Positions 46,904 to 55,685 are shown, counted from the first letter of the stretch. The stretch: DNA of 64,000 nucleotides from Qipengyuania sediminis (GCF_004358425.1 NZ_CP037948.1:1860001-1924000), one strand, 5' to 3'. Made by a program: numbers and translations. Notes: generated by a model from the sequence alone, not told the origin.

Positions 46904-47147
46904 TAAACTCTGAGATATCGTGTTGAAAATAAACGATAAATCAGGCCTTTCAAAAAGACTGTGTAAGAGAGTGTGTAAAAAACGACCTATTTTTTTGCAC
47001 CAATCGCCTGCGACCATATAAAGCGTAGCACTCGGATTTGTACGGCTCAACACGCTTGATGAGCTGTCTGCGCCTCATCTCATTCGGGAGGGGTTCCGGG
47101 GCTTGGGGCGGAAGAAGAAAGCCGCGCCTTTGACGCGGTTTCCCTCC
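46904..47147. other. Non-coding left end of the element
   Basis: About 240 bases without a gene. A near-direct repeat (tgtgtaagagagtgtgtaa at about 46961-46979) resembles integrase arm-type or core-flanking repeats near attachment sites. Nothing else is recognised. Confidence 0.45.
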
Positions 47148-47444
47148 CTAAAATAATTCGCCTTGGCGGCTTCTAGCCGCGTATGCGCGCCATTCGGGCT
47201 TTGCCGCCTCCTCGTCCAGCCATGCAATGATCTGCGCCACCACGTCGCCGCTATTGGCCTCAACGGTGCCGCAGGGGTGGTAGTGGGATTTGTAGCCAGT
47301 TTCGGTGATTGGTAGCGGCGCGCGCGGCGGCTGGATGCTTTCGATCTCAAGATGGGCGATCACGCCTCCCCAACTGCGGGGAACATAGGTCGCCTCGATC
47401 TCGATGCCTTCCCAATGAAAGCGATAAACCTGCGATGGGTGCAT
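47148..47444 (-). CDS. Conserved hypothetical protein downstream of ardA
   Basis: 98 residues from ATG 47444 (MHPSQVYRFHWEGIEIEATY). It has a beta-rich N-terminal half and a C-terminal helix (VVAQIIAWLDEEAAKPEWRA). I do not recognise a named family; the size and its place immediately after the ardA stop (2 bases away) suggest a mobile-element accessory gene. A GTG start at 47453 is possible and would overlap the ardA stop. Confidence 0.6.
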   Translation of the reverse strand: MHPSQVYRFHWEGIEIEATYVPRSWGGVIAHLEIESIQPPRAPLPITETGYKSHYHPCGTVEANSGDVVAQIIAWLDEEAAKPEWRAYAARSRQGELF

Positions 47445-47446
47445 GG

Positions 47447-47977
47447 TCAGCACCCCGCGAACACATGAACAGCGTCATGTGCGGTTTGAATGGTGAACAG
47501 GTCGCCGTTGAGTTCGCAATCCCGCGCCATTGCTTGCCAGTCGATATAATAGCGCAGGCTCTGCGGAATCGCTGTCGTTTCCTCGGTGATGTCCTGCACG
47601 TAGTCGGCAAGGCTCTGATACTGCCCAAGGTGACGATCATCGAGCGCGCTGCGCGCCTCCTCCAATTCGCCGCAAAAGTGGTCAATCAGCTCTGCACCTA
47701 GCGCGCCATGCTCTGCGATGAACGTGGCCAGTTCTGCCACGCGGTCAAAGCTGTCGTATTCGCTGATGCGGATAGAGGCAAAGCCCTCATAGTCATGGAT
47801 AGCCCATTCCTCGGCGTTCGGGATTGGTGAATTGGCCAGCATGTCGCGGGTCGCCTCCCACATGCTCCACGCCTCGGTTGCCTCAATCCATGCGCCATGC
47901 AGGATTCCGTTGTTGTAGGCCGCAAGACAGGCCACATAGATGCGCGGTGGTTCAGTGTGATTTTGGTAGGTTTTCAT
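47447..47977 (-). CDS. ardA: Antirestriction protein ArdA
   Basis: 176 residues of the DNA-mimicking ArdA family: PRIYVACLAAYNNGILHGAWIE near the N-terminus is the family signature, and the protein is strongly acidic (many Asp/Glu), as expected for a B-DNA mimic that blocks type I restriction enzymes. ArdA helps an incoming element survive restriction. AAGGAGGG lies 7 bases before ATG 47977, a strong ribosome site. Several hairpins stand upstream (47978-48260), which matters for early expression. Confidence 0.9.
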   Translation of the reverse strand: MKTYQNHTEPPRIYVACLAAYNNGILHGAWIEATEAWSMWEATRDMLANSPIPNAEEWAIHDYEGFASIRISEYDSFDRVAELATFIAEHGALGAELIDHFCGELEEARSALDDRHLGQYQSLADYVQDITEETTAIPQSLRYYIDWQAMARDCELNGDLFTIQTAHDAVHVFAGC

Positions 47978-48362
47978 GATTTTGCCCTCCTTCGGCAACG
48001 GGTTTCAGATGCGTTTCTGAAACCCTGCCTCGTGGCGAACAGCGGGGGGCAAGCGGAGTAAGTCCCTTCGCGGGGAACCGGCTGCACTGAGCGCAGCGTA
48101 GGAAGCTGGGCGGAAGGGACTTCGCAGCGCGCGAGGGGCAGAGCCCCAGCCTTCTGCGTCAGGGATCGTTACCCGAATGGGCGGAAACCGCCACACGGGT
48201 TCCGTCGCGCCAGCGATAGAGCGCGGCCCGCAGGGGATGCCCTGATAAGATTGAACTTTAGAATGCTCCCGTCGGCATAGTATGCTCTATCAGAACAATA
48301 CGAATCTTAGGCCTTTTCAGGCACCGACATTTAGACAGACAAGATTTCAGGGACGGGAATAA
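47978..48362. promoter_or_regulatory. Hairpin-rich region upstream of ardA
   Basis: No gene. Inverted repeats: GGTTTCAGA/TCTGAAACC at 48001-48009 and 48016-48024; AAGTCCCTTC/GAAGGGACTT at 48060-48069 and 48113-48122 enclosing GCTGC/GCAGC; nested ACCCG(..GGCGG/CCGCC..)CGGGT at about 48171-48201. They lie just upstream of ardA on its strand and may form a single-stranded-DNA promoter, as known for leading-region genes of conjugative plasmids (inference). The last 100 bases serve the DUF262 gene start (GGGACGGG before ATG). Confidence 0.45.
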
Positions 48363-50249
48363 ATGGCGGGTGCGACTTTTCAGACCAATCCAATCGACCT
48401 CCACCGGCTGCTTGACGAATGCCATCGTGGCATCATCCAGTTGCCGGACTTTCAGCGGAGCTGGGTTTGGGACGAAGATCGTATCAAGAGCCTGATCGCG
48501 TCTATCTCGCGCGCCTTCCCTGTTGGTGCATTGATGTCGCTGGACACTGGCGGGCCGGTGAATTTCAAGCCGCGTCCTGTAGAGGGTGCGCCAGCGGAAG
48601 CCCGGCAAACATCTCCGCAATCCCTGCTGCTCGATGGTCAACAGCGCATGACCTCGCTCTATCAGGTGACGCTGCGCGGCAAGGTGGTTGAAACCGTCAC
48701 GCCCAAAAAGAAGCGGGTCAAGCGGTGGTTCTACATCGACATTGCCAAGGCGATTGACGAGTCAGTTGACCGCGAGGAAGCCGTGATCGGCGTTCCCGAG
48801 GATCGCATGGAGCGAAAAGATTTCGGTCGCGATGTCACCCTCGACCTCTCGACCCCGCAGAAGGAATACGCCGCGCTCATGTTCCCCGTGAGCCAGGTGT
48901 TTGATTGGGACAGTTGGCAGGACGGGTTTAACGATCACTGGTCGGGCTACGAGCACAAGGCCGTGCGCGAGCAATTCCGCACCTTCAAGAAAGAGGTGCT
49001 GGAAAACTTCAAGATGTATCGGGTTCCGGTCATCGCGCTTGACCGCTCGACCTCCAAGGAAGCCGTGTGTGTTGTTTTCGAGAAAGTGAATACCGGCGGC
49101 AAGGCACTCGATGCGTTCGAGCTGGTCACAGCCATGTATGCGGCCTCGGGTCACGAGCTCCGCAAGGATTGGTATGGCGATGACGGCGTGAAAGGTCGTC
49201 ATCAAAGGTTCGCAGATACACTGCGGCCGGCGGATTCTGATGCGGGCATTCTGGCAGGGGTCGGCAACACCGACTTCCTGCAAGCGGTATCGCTGTTCTA
49301 CACCCGCGAACGTCGCCGCATGGCAGAGCAAGCAGGCAAGGAAGGCAAAGAGTTACCAGCGGTTTCAGGAAACCGCCAAGCCCTGCTCGATCTGCCGCTA
49401 GAGGCCTACAAGAAATATGAAGCGCAGGTGGAGCGCGGCTTCATTCAAGCCGCCAAATTCCTGCACATGCAGCATATCTACCGTATTTTCGATCTGCCCT
49501 ATCAATCGCAAATAGTGCCATTGGCGGCAATCCTCGCGGACATCGGCGATGCATGGGAGCATGAAGCGAACCGCGCAAAGCTGGTGCAGTGGTATTGGAA
49601 CGGCGTGTTTGGCGAACTGTATGGATCGTCAGTTGAAACGCGCATCGCCAAGGACTTCATGGAAGTGCCGGGCTGGCTGAAAGGCGGCACGGAGCCGACA
49701 ACAGTGAGCGAAACGATGTTCCGCGCTGACCGTCTCAAGACCATGCGGATGCGGTTGTCAGCGGCCTATAAGGGCGTGAACGCGCTTTTGATGAAAGAAG
49801 GCGCGAAGGATTTTCGCTCCGGCCAGAAATTCGATCATACGGTGTTCTTCGGCGAGAACGTTGATATCCATCATATCTTCCCGCAGGATTGGTGCAAAAC
49901 GCAGGGTATCAAGCCTGCCATTTTTGACTCGATCATCAACAAAACGCCGCTGTCCTATCGCACGAACCGGATTATCGGCGGGGTAGCGCCAAGTGAATAT
50001 CTAGCGAAGCTGGAAACTGGCAATTCCTCGACACCGCCGATCAGCGGCGACAACCTTGACGGATATTTGCGCTCGCACCTGATTGACCCGTCCCTCCTCC
50101 GCGCCGACCAATTCGATGCATTCATGGAGGATCGGCAAAAGCGTCTGCTTGGTCTGATCGAAGCGGCTATGGGCAAATCGGCATACACAGGGAATGTGCC
50201 TGAGGAAGGCGAGGATATTGAAGAAGCCGAAGATCCGAACGCCGGTTAG
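48363..50249 (+). CDS. DUF262/DUF1524 (GmrSD-like) nuclease protein
   Basis: 628 residues. An N-terminal DUF262 domain has LPDFQRSWVWDEDRIKSLI and LLLDGQQRMTSLYQ (near residue 89), the nucleotide-sensing/ParB-like motif of GmrS. A C-terminal DUF1524 region has VDIHHIFPQDW (near residue 500), the H-N-H-like nuclease motif of GmrD. Single-chain DUF262-DUF1524 proteins act as modification-dependent (type IV) restriction enzymes against glucosylated hydroxymethylcytosine or related DNA in phages. No partner gene is needed. It stands 100 bases before a type II R-M system. An antiphage role is inferred from the family. Confidence 0.82.
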   Translation: MAGATFQTNPIDLHRLLDECHRGIIQLPDFQRSWVWDEDRIKSLIASISRAFPVGALMSLDTGGPVNFKPRPVEGAPAEARQTSPQSLLLDGQQRMTSLYQVTLRGKVVETVTPKKKRVKRWFYIDIAKAIDESVDREEAVIGVPEDRMERKDFGRDVTLDLSTPQKEYAALMFPVSQVFDWDSWQDGFNDHWSGYEHKAVREQFRTFKKEVLENFKMYRVPVIALDRSTSKEAVCVVFEKVNTGGKALDAFELVTAMYAASGHELRKDWYGDDGVKGRHQRFADTLRPADSDAGILAGVGNTDFLQAVSLFYTRERRRMAEQAGKEGKELPAVSGNRQALLDLPLEAYKKYEAQVERGFIQAAKFLHMQHIYRIFDLPYQSQIVPLAAILADIGDAWEHEANRAKLVQWYWNGVFGELYGSSVETRIAKDFMEVPGWLKGGTEPTTVSETMFRADRLKTMRMRLSAAYKGVNALLMKEGAKDFRSGQKFDHTVFFGENVDIHHIFPQDWCKTQGIKPAIFDSIINKTPLSYRTNRIIGGVAPSEYLAKLETGNSSTPPISGDNLDGYLRSHLIDPSLLRADQFDAFMEDRQKRLLGLIEAAMGKSAYTGNVPEEGEDIEEAEDPNAG

Positions 50250-50311
50250 GGGTTTGTTTTGCCCAATTTTGTCACCGCCTTACCAGTCAGTCATGCGGTG
50301 AAGCTACTTAA

Positions 50312-50323
50312 AGTCTGTAGACT
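50312..50323. promoter_or_regulatory. Possible controller-protein operator (AGTCT-AGACT)
   Basis: AGTCT at 50312-50316 and AGACT at 50319-50323 form a compact palindrome in the promoter region of the controller gene. Its GACT/AGTC half-sites resemble C-boxes bound by restriction-modification controller proteins. A related site precedes the methyltransferase gene. Confidence 0.4.
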
Positions 50324-50451
50324 GAAAGGCGTCTCAAATGGAATATGGTAGCCGTCATGCCTTGCGGTAGGGGGAAACTCTGGGGAAGCTTAGATCGCCG
50401 AGTAAAGAGCTAGTCGCTGTTCTTGCGAACAATGTTCGTCATCTAAGAAAG

Positions 50452-50637
50452 GTGAAGGGCATTTCGCAGGAGGAGCTTGCCGATCTTTGCGAAATTCATC
50501 GCACTTACATTGGTTCAGTCGAACGATGTGAGCGCAATGTTACCCTCAGCACCCTAGAACTACTTGCTAATGCCCTCGGCGTGTCAGTGACACAACTTTT
50601 GACGCCGATGATTGATGACACAAAACCCAAGTCCTGA
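50452..50637 (+). CDS. Controller-type HTH (XRE) regulator of R-M system
   Basis: From GTG 50452 this gives 61 residues containing the recognition part of an HTH_3 domain (ISQEELADLCEIHRTYIGSVERC, then LELLANALGVSVTQLL). The reading frame is open upstream to about 50371 and encodes the expected first helix (NNVRHLRKVKG), so the real start is probably farther up, perhaps CTG 50380 behind an AGGGGG site. It overlaps the restriction gene by 23 bases. Overlapping C and R genes are the rule for controlled type II systems, where the C protein delays nuclease expression after entry. Confidence 0.75.
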   Translation: MKGISQEELADLCEIHRTYIGSVERCERNVTLSTLELLANALGVSVTQLLTPMIDDTKPKS

Positions 50638-51682
50638 AACCTTTATCGCTGCAATCAAAGCCAGTGGGCTTTCGATCTATGATGAAATCCCGATAGGGCA
50701 CCCGACCCTATGGATTCCAACCACACAGCTTGAGCAGCTTTTGCAGGAAGGGTTGCAGGGAATTGCTTTGGAGGGGTTGCCACTACGCACACGATCAAAG
50801 GTCGTGAAGGAAAGCGTTTGCCGCGTACTAGGCTACCCGATCCCCAAATCATTCAAAAAAACACAGCCGCGCTTTCCAGGGCAATTTTTTGACATCTACA
50901 CCCAGAAATCGAACAACCTACAGATATGGAACGAGGAGCTTTCGCCTTCGCGTCGCTACGTGATTATCAGGGTTTCAGACGTGGATGAAATCACGCGGGT
51001 TAAGGTGGTGACAGGCGATATGCTCGCAATCTTGGACACCACGGGCACGCTGACCCAAAAATACCAAGCACGGTGCATCGTAGGCGAGCAGCAGGCCGAG
51101 CTTATCAGTGACACCGACACCGCCCAGCTCGCGCCGTTCGTGAAGCCTGGAATCGATTTAGCCAAGATCGGATCACCAGTTACACAGCCGCAGGTTGGCG
51201 GCTTGCTACCTGTTGCCGAGATTTTCGAGCGCCTTGTGCCATTACTCGGCGAGCAGTTTCCCGATGCGGGAGCCGACCAAGAGCGAAATCGCGGCGCAGC
51301 CTTGCATAGTTTGGTATGCAAGGCACTGGGATATGCCACTTATCAGGATGATGGCCAATTCCCAGACGTTCGCCACCAGCTCTTAGAGGTGAAGCTCCAA
51401 ACGTCACCGACGATCGACCTAGGCCTAGTTACGCCCGAAAGCAGAGAGCTGCTTGACGTGCCCATGCTTGACGGGGTTCAAGTCCGTCATTGCGACGTTC
51501 GATATGCGATTTTTTATGCCCAGATCGAAGGTGGCAACGTCACCTTGACCCATCTTTTTGTTTCACCTGGGGCAGACTTTTTCAAACGATTCCCGCAATT
51601 TCAAGGTAAAGTGCTGAACGCGAAATTGCAGATACCGTTACCGGCTAGGTTCTTCGCCCAGACCGAAGGCCTGCCAGACTAA
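50615..51682 (+). CDS. Type II restriction endonuclease (family unassigned)
   Basis: 355 residues, ATG 50615 within the controller gene. The N-terminal third has FFDIYTQKSNNLQIWNEE. The likely catalytic PD-(D/E)xK core is in the C-terminal third: PDVRHQLLEVKLQTSPTIDLG near residue 250, giving Asp...Glu-x-Lys. Its position between a controller gene and a convergent N6-adenine methyltransferase makes restriction activity very likely, though recognition sequence and fold subgroup cannot be told. Its last 45 bases overlap the methyltransferase gene. Base composition is lower in G+C than the chromosome. Confidence 0.75.
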   Translation: MTQNPSPETFIAAIKASGLSIYDEIPIGHPTLWIPTTQLEQLLQEGLQGIALEGLPLRTRSKVVKESVCRVLGYPIPKSFKKTQPRFPGQFFDIYTQKSNNLQIWNEELSPSRRYVIIRVSDVDEITRVKVVTGDMLAILDTTGTLTQKYQARCIVGEQQAELISDTDTAQLAPFVKPGIDLAKIGSPVTQPQVGGLLPVAEIFERLVPLLGEQFPDAGADQERNRGAALHSLVCKALGYATYQDDGQFPDVRHQLLEVKLQTSPTIDLGLVTPESRELLDVPMLDGVQVRHCDVRYAIFYAQIEGGNVTLTHLFVSPGADFFKRFPQFQGKVLNAKLQIPLPARFFAQTEGLPD

Positions 51683-53383
51683 CTTATCGAGTTCACGCTC
51701 CATGCCTTCGACGGTGGGCGCATGGTTCGCCTCATAAATCGCCTTTGCTTTGGCGATGATAGTTTGCGCTAATGGTGTCGCAGGATCAGGCAGCGGGAAT
51801 TGCTCAACGTATTGAGTGATGAAGCGGCGGCGTCCCGAGTAGAGCTTGTTATTGAAGCAATGATCGTAAAACGCTTCGATAAAGGTCGAATTGGCGACGG
51901 CTACTGCCAGCCAGAGCAATTCCGTCTCACGCTCGTCTGCGGCGATCATCCAATAGCAATCACCATTGACCACGCTGCCATCGAGATCGAGCCAAAATGT
52001 CGGCCGCTCCGAAATGTCACGAAAAACAAGCTTTGGGCACGACCAGGATGCAGGGTCTTGAGGCACCCAAATTTCATACCATTTCCGCCCGCCCTCGATA
52101 ACGTAAGTCCGCCCCTCTAGCGCCGCTCGATTGCCTTCAAGGTAAGCTCGACTCTTAGGGAATTGATCGAGGTCACTTGCTCGCCTTTGCCCGTCGATCA
52201 CAGCGTGCGGGTAGAGGATATGGCGCACCTTTTTTGGTGTTGTCGCCCGGTATCGCCCAGCGCCGTGGTGAGTCGTAAGAGGCCGCAGAAGCTCAGGCAT
52301 TGCGCCATTGGTTGCGGCTTCCCAATCATGACGGATGAAGATCTTGTCGGCGCAGGTTTTCACACCGACGCGGATCTTGCCAATTTGCCCGAACGTACGT
52401 GCCGTGTGTCGCTGCACGGTTGCCATCCATGCGTCACCCGTAGCCGTAGCAACGCGCCAGACAGCATCAGCCCCGCCAGAACTATCGAGCGTCCCAGACT
52501 TCACCAAAAAGCGCCGCCCGTCATCAACGGCAACAACTCCTTCCATGGACAGAGCCAGAATAGGGCTTGCCGCCGTCAAATCGCTTTGATCTCGTGTTTC
52601 ATAGATCGAGGTGAACGCCACGGCGGCATCGTCATTTTCTTCGCACTGCTTTCCGTTCGCTACGATTACAGCAGGCAGCACAGCGGCATTAAAAAGTTTT
52701 GTATCGCCCAAGTCCCAGACTTCCCGCAGGGCAAGCATCTGGCGCAGCTTTTCGCGCAAAGAACCGCCGCCCTTGATCGACATGAAACGATTGGAAACGA
52801 TGAACCCCGCAGCGCCTTTCGGCGCGAGGACCTTTGCCATCGCAAGCAGAAATGCCTGATAAAGATCGACCCTGCCAGTGAGGCCGAACGTAGCGGCTAG
52901 CCGTTGGGCTTCGTCCGCTCCCATAATTTGAGTGCGCACATAAGGGGGATTTGCGATTATCAAATCGAATGACGGCTTATCACGGTTGTTTTGCATTGAA
53001 AGCAAATCGGGCTCCCGATCTTCTTCAATAGAAAACTGCAAAAAATCTTTGTTTTCAAAATGTAGTATGCAATCTGGATGAATGCCTTCAATCCTAGATT
53101 TGGCCATCGCAAGAGCTAGGGAGTTTGTATCGAATGCATATAACTCGATATTTCCGCTATAATGAGTTCGAATCTCATTTAGCAATGAACATGATAATTC
53201 GCCATCGCCGACTGAGGGGTCGAGTATCTTTATCGTGTCTCGATCAGTAAAATCAAAATTTTCGCATATTTTTCGCGCGACGAAATCTGATAGCTCAGCA
53301 GGCGTGTAAGTTTCCCCATTGGCTTTGGTCATGGAAACATCTTGATAGCGCTTGACAGACTCATTGATCGCAGATTGGGACAT
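51638..53383 (-). CDS. N6-adenine DNA methyltransferase of type II R-M system
   Basis: 581 residues, gamma-class architecture like M.TaqI/Eco57I methylases. SAM-binding motif I is ILDPSVGDGELSCSLL, the catalytic NPPY motif is IIANPPYVRTQ near residue 146, and then FIVSNRFMSIKGGGSLR. The C-terminal half is a TaqI-like target-recognition domain (FRDISERPTFWLD, LPDP). It protects host DNA from the convergent endonuclease. AGGAG precedes ATG 53383, and a controller-box-like site lies 19 bases upstream of that. Confidence 0.88.
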   Translation of the reverse strand: MSQSAINESVKRYQDVSMTKANGETYTPAELSDFVARKICENFDFTDRDTIKILDPSVGDGELSCSLLNEIRTHYSGNIELYAFDTNSLALAMAKSRIEGIHPDCILHFENKDFLQFSIEEDREPDLLSMQNNRDKPSFDLIIANPPYVRTQIMGADEAQRLAATFGLTGRVDLYQAFLLAMAKVLAPKGAAGFIVSNRFMSIKGGGSLREKLRQMLALREVWDLGDTKLFNAAVLPAVIVANGKQCEENDDAAVAFTSIYETRDQSDLTAASPILALSMEGVVAVDDGRRFLVKSGTLDSSGGADAVWRVATATGDAWMATVQRHTARTFGQIGKIRVGVKTCADKIFIRHDWEAATNGAMPELLRPLTTHHGAGRYRATTPKKVRHILYPHAVIDGQRRASDLDQFPKSRAYLEGNRAALEGRTYVIEGGRKWYEIWVPQDPASWSCPKLVFRDISERPTFWLDLDGSVVNGDCYWMIAADERETELLWLAVAVANSTFIEAFYDHCFNNKLYSGRRRFITQYVEQFPLPDPATPLAQTIIAKAKAIYEANHAPTVEGMERELDKLVWQAFGLGEEPSR

Positions 53384-53401
53384 GAAAACTCCTGATTAAT
53401 C

Positions 53402-53412
53402 TACTCATAGTC
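53402..53412. promoter_or_regulatory. Controller-box-like site before the methyltransferase gene
   Basis: TACTCATAGTC at 53402-53412 differs at one base from the classic controller box consensus (GACTYATAGTC, from memory of the PvuII-type literature). It would put the methyltransferase promoter under the same controller protein as the nuclease. Confidence 0.45.
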
Positions 53413-53489
53413 ATCTATTTGAGCGAATGCGTCAAGAGGAAACCGTGGCCCGATGTTTACGTGGATTGCACAGCGATTTGCGGACAAAA

Positions 53490-53864
53490 CTAACCTAGAA
53501 ACGGGGGTTTGAGGAAGTGCCGCGCACGGAAACGTGCGCGCAAACGGCGCGCGGATCGCGGCCTTGGGCTGGGTCGCGGCGCCATCGGCGGAGCAAGGAA
53601 CATCGACCCTAAATCCGCCCCTTCCACGGCGTCGCCCGCCGTCGTGCCGGAGCTGCTGAAGAACCTCGAATTGGCCTCGCTGTGGCTTGCGCTGCCCTTG
53701 TCGTCGTCAGTTTTTTTAGTGGGTCGGGCAACCGCCATGAAGCGCGACACAAGGCTAGGCAGGATGGCTGCTGCCATGCTGCGCGCAAAACGCGATACCA
53801 AAGTGGCAGTTTGAGGCACAAGGCTGGCAATCTGCTTGAGAAGCAGGCCCGGTTCCGATTGCAA
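53490..53864 (-). CDS. Small hypothetical protein behind the relaxase gene
   Basis: A 124-residue frame (TTG start) 14 bases after the relaxase stop. The N-terminal half is helical and partly hydrophobic (LLKQIASLVPQTATLVSRFA, then SMAAAILPSLVSRFMAVARP). The C-terminal half is low-complexity Ser/Pro/Arg-rich and may be disordered. I recognise no family. Position and coding style make it plausible as the last mobilization-operon gene, but the start is weak. Confidence 0.4.
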   Translation of the reverse strand: MQSEPGLLLKQIASLVPQTATLVSRFARSMAAAILPSLVSRFMAVARPTKKTDDDKGSASHSEANSRFFSSSGTTAGDAVEGADLGSMFLAPPMAPRPSPRPRSARRLRARFRARHFLKPPFLG

Positions 53865-53878
53865 GAAGCGCGAGCCCG

Positions 53879-55327
53879 TCAGCGTGCGCGGTCATCGCGC
53901 TCCGGTCCCACGCGTTCACGGGCCAATGCCTCGATGCGGCGGCGCTCATATTCGCGCTCAAGCGCGACAGCCCGCTGATCATCGGCAATGCGGCGTTTCA
54001 AGTCTTTGTCCTGCTCGTCGAGCAAATCGGCGCGCTCTTGCCCCTGCCGCTTAACGAGGTTGTCGATCTCCTGCCGCTGGGCGGCCTGCATTCCACCGAC
54101 CATGATGCGGATTTCATCGGATCGGCGATCTTCGGCGTCGCGGGCATGCTGCGCCTCGATGGCGAGCCGCTGGGTCCGCGCCTCCTCATTTACGGCTTCG
54201 CGAATGCTGCGCCAGAGGCGGTCAAAACCGCCCGGAACTTGCGGACGCTCCGCAACAGTGCGTCGCGCCTGTTCCTTCGAGAAGGACTTGATAGCTTTGT
54301 CGGCGGCGGCTTGCTGGCTGGTCTGCAACTCCGTCACTTCGCGGGCGTGGCGTAGCTCCTGCTCTTTCAGCTCCGCGCTGTGGCGTTCCGATATAGCTTT
54401 GCGTAGTGTGTCGAGACGTTGGCGATCAGCCTCAGTGTCTATCGGGGCGGCGTCATTCTTATCCGGCGCGGGCGCTTCGGCTTGTGACTGTCCCGGTGAT
54501 GGCTCTGCTCGCGCATTTTCTCGCACGGCGGCGCGGGCCTCACTGACACTCGGCAGCATGTCGGGGTTGATGTCGGCCATGAAGGCGCAAAGGTCTTTGG
54601 CGGTCACGCCGGGAAGCTGACGGCCAAGGCTGTGAACTTTGGTGTCAGAGTCCAAGATCACGAAGTCGCGGCGGTCGCCGCGCGCCAGCACATAGCCCGC
54701 ATCTTCAAGCGCAGCTTTGAAGGCTGGGCCGGTATCGCTGGCCTCGTATAGCCCCTTCACCTGCGCCTTTCGGTCGCGGTGGTTCATGCCGCCGCGCTCG
54801 CCCTGTTGCCATTCGTCGTGTTGGGCTTCGGCGGAGGGGAACTCGGGCTGGGCCTGCCGATCACGCTTGGCGTGTTTGCCGGGCACATGCTCGTGCCCGA
54901 ACTCCTGCTCAAGGCGCAGGCTGGCCCGTTCGTGGGCTTGATAATTCATGCTATCGGAGCGGAGCTTCATGGTGTCCATGTCGGTGCGCGCCCAGACCAC
55001 ATGGATGTGCTCCCGTCCGTTCTTTTCATGCATGACGATGGCGCGGGGCTGGCCTTGCAGGCCAAGCTCCTCTTCCAAAACCTCGACCGCCCGCAACCAT
55101 TGGTCGCGGGTCATGGCGTATTTGGCGTCCGGGTCGATGTTGGCGTGATAGAGGCCGAGCCTGCCTTTGGTGCCCTCGGAGATCACCTGCCAGTCGCGGA
55201 AGGCTTCCTGCACGGAATTGCCGCCCCACGCCAATTCGAGAAGCTCGACGCGCTCGTTGGTGTCGGCGCGGCCAAGGTGACGGGCGAGCTGGCTAGGGCC
55301 AGCCCGGCTCTTTCCCTTGATGATCAC
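53879..55327 (-). CDS. Relaxase / mobilization nuclease
   Basis: 482 residues from GTG 55327, preceded by AAGGAG. The N-terminal domain (residues 1-170) has ARHLGRADTNERVELLELAW and the metal-binding HIHVVWARTD (near residue 108) of MobP-type relaxases, which nick at oriT and pilot the strand. The catalytic Tyr cannot be pinpointed. A DUF3363-free middle region and a long charged coiled-coil tail (from about 290, e.g. ERHSAELKEQELRHAREVTE) follow. It overlaps mobC by 35 bases and is on the same strand as the coupling protein gene, all three reading leftwards. Confidence 0.85.
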   Translation of the reverse strand: MIIKGKSRAGPSQLARHLGRADTNERVELLELAWGGNSVQEAFRDWQVISEGTKGRLGLYHANIDPDAKYAMTRDQWLRAVEVLEEELGLQGQPRAIVMHEKNGREHIHVVWARTDMDTMKLRSDSMNYQAHERASLRLEQEFGHEHVPGKHAKRDRQAQPEFPSAEAQHDEWQQGERGGMNHRDRKAQVKGLYEASDTGPAFKAALEDAGYVLARGDRRDFVILDSDTKVHSLGRQLPGVTAKDLCAFMADINPDMLPSVSEARAAVRENARAEPSPGQSQAEAPAPDKNDAAPIDTEADRQRLDTLRKAISERHSAELKEQELRHAREVTELQTSQQAAADKAIKSFSKEQARRTVAERPQVPGGFDRLWRSIREAVNEEARTQRLAIEAQHARDAEDRRSDEIRIMVGGMQAAQRQEIDNLVKRQGQERADLLDEQDKDLKRRIADDQRAVALEREYERRRIEALARERVGPERDDRAR

Positions 55328-55685
55328 CGGCTGGCTCCTTGCCGAGGGCTTCAAAGATTGCGTCGCGTGCTTGCAGGAGGGCGCGGGCTGCGTCGCGCAG
55401 CTCGGGCACTTCGGGCACCTCACCCATGTTCATGCCACGGGCTAGCTGGTTGAGGTTATTGCCGACCCTGCCAAGGTCGGCGAGGACGCGGCGCAACATG
55501 ACATGATCTGCGGGTGGCAGGCGGCGGGCACGAAGGCCGGGGTCGCCTAGTAATGCGGCACGAGCGAAGGCGGCGCGGGTATATCCCGCGCGGTCGGCTT
55601 TGGCCGCAAGGATGCCCAGTTCTTCGGTCGTCAAGCGAACAAGGAGCTGGGCTGTCCTCTGCCGCTTGTCACTTCCTGTCGCCAC
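55293..55685 (-). CDS. mobC: MobC-like relaxosome accessory protein
   Basis: 130 residues from GTG 55685, behind GGGAGGGCG. RTAQLLVRLTTEELGILAAKADRAG at the start is a ribbon-helix-helix-like DNA-binding segment. Further on, LRRVLADLGRVGNNLNQLARGMN is the MobC family signature (GxNxNQLAR). MobC proteins bind oriT and help the relaxase nick. The gene overlaps the relaxase start, so both are cotranslated. Confidence 0.85.
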   Translation of the reverse strand: MATGSDKRQRTAQLLVRLTTEELGILAAKADRAGYTRAAFARAALLGDPGLRARRLPPADHVMLRRVLADLGRVGNNLNQLARGMNMGEVPEVPELRDAARALLQARDAIFEALGKEPAGDHQGKEPGWP

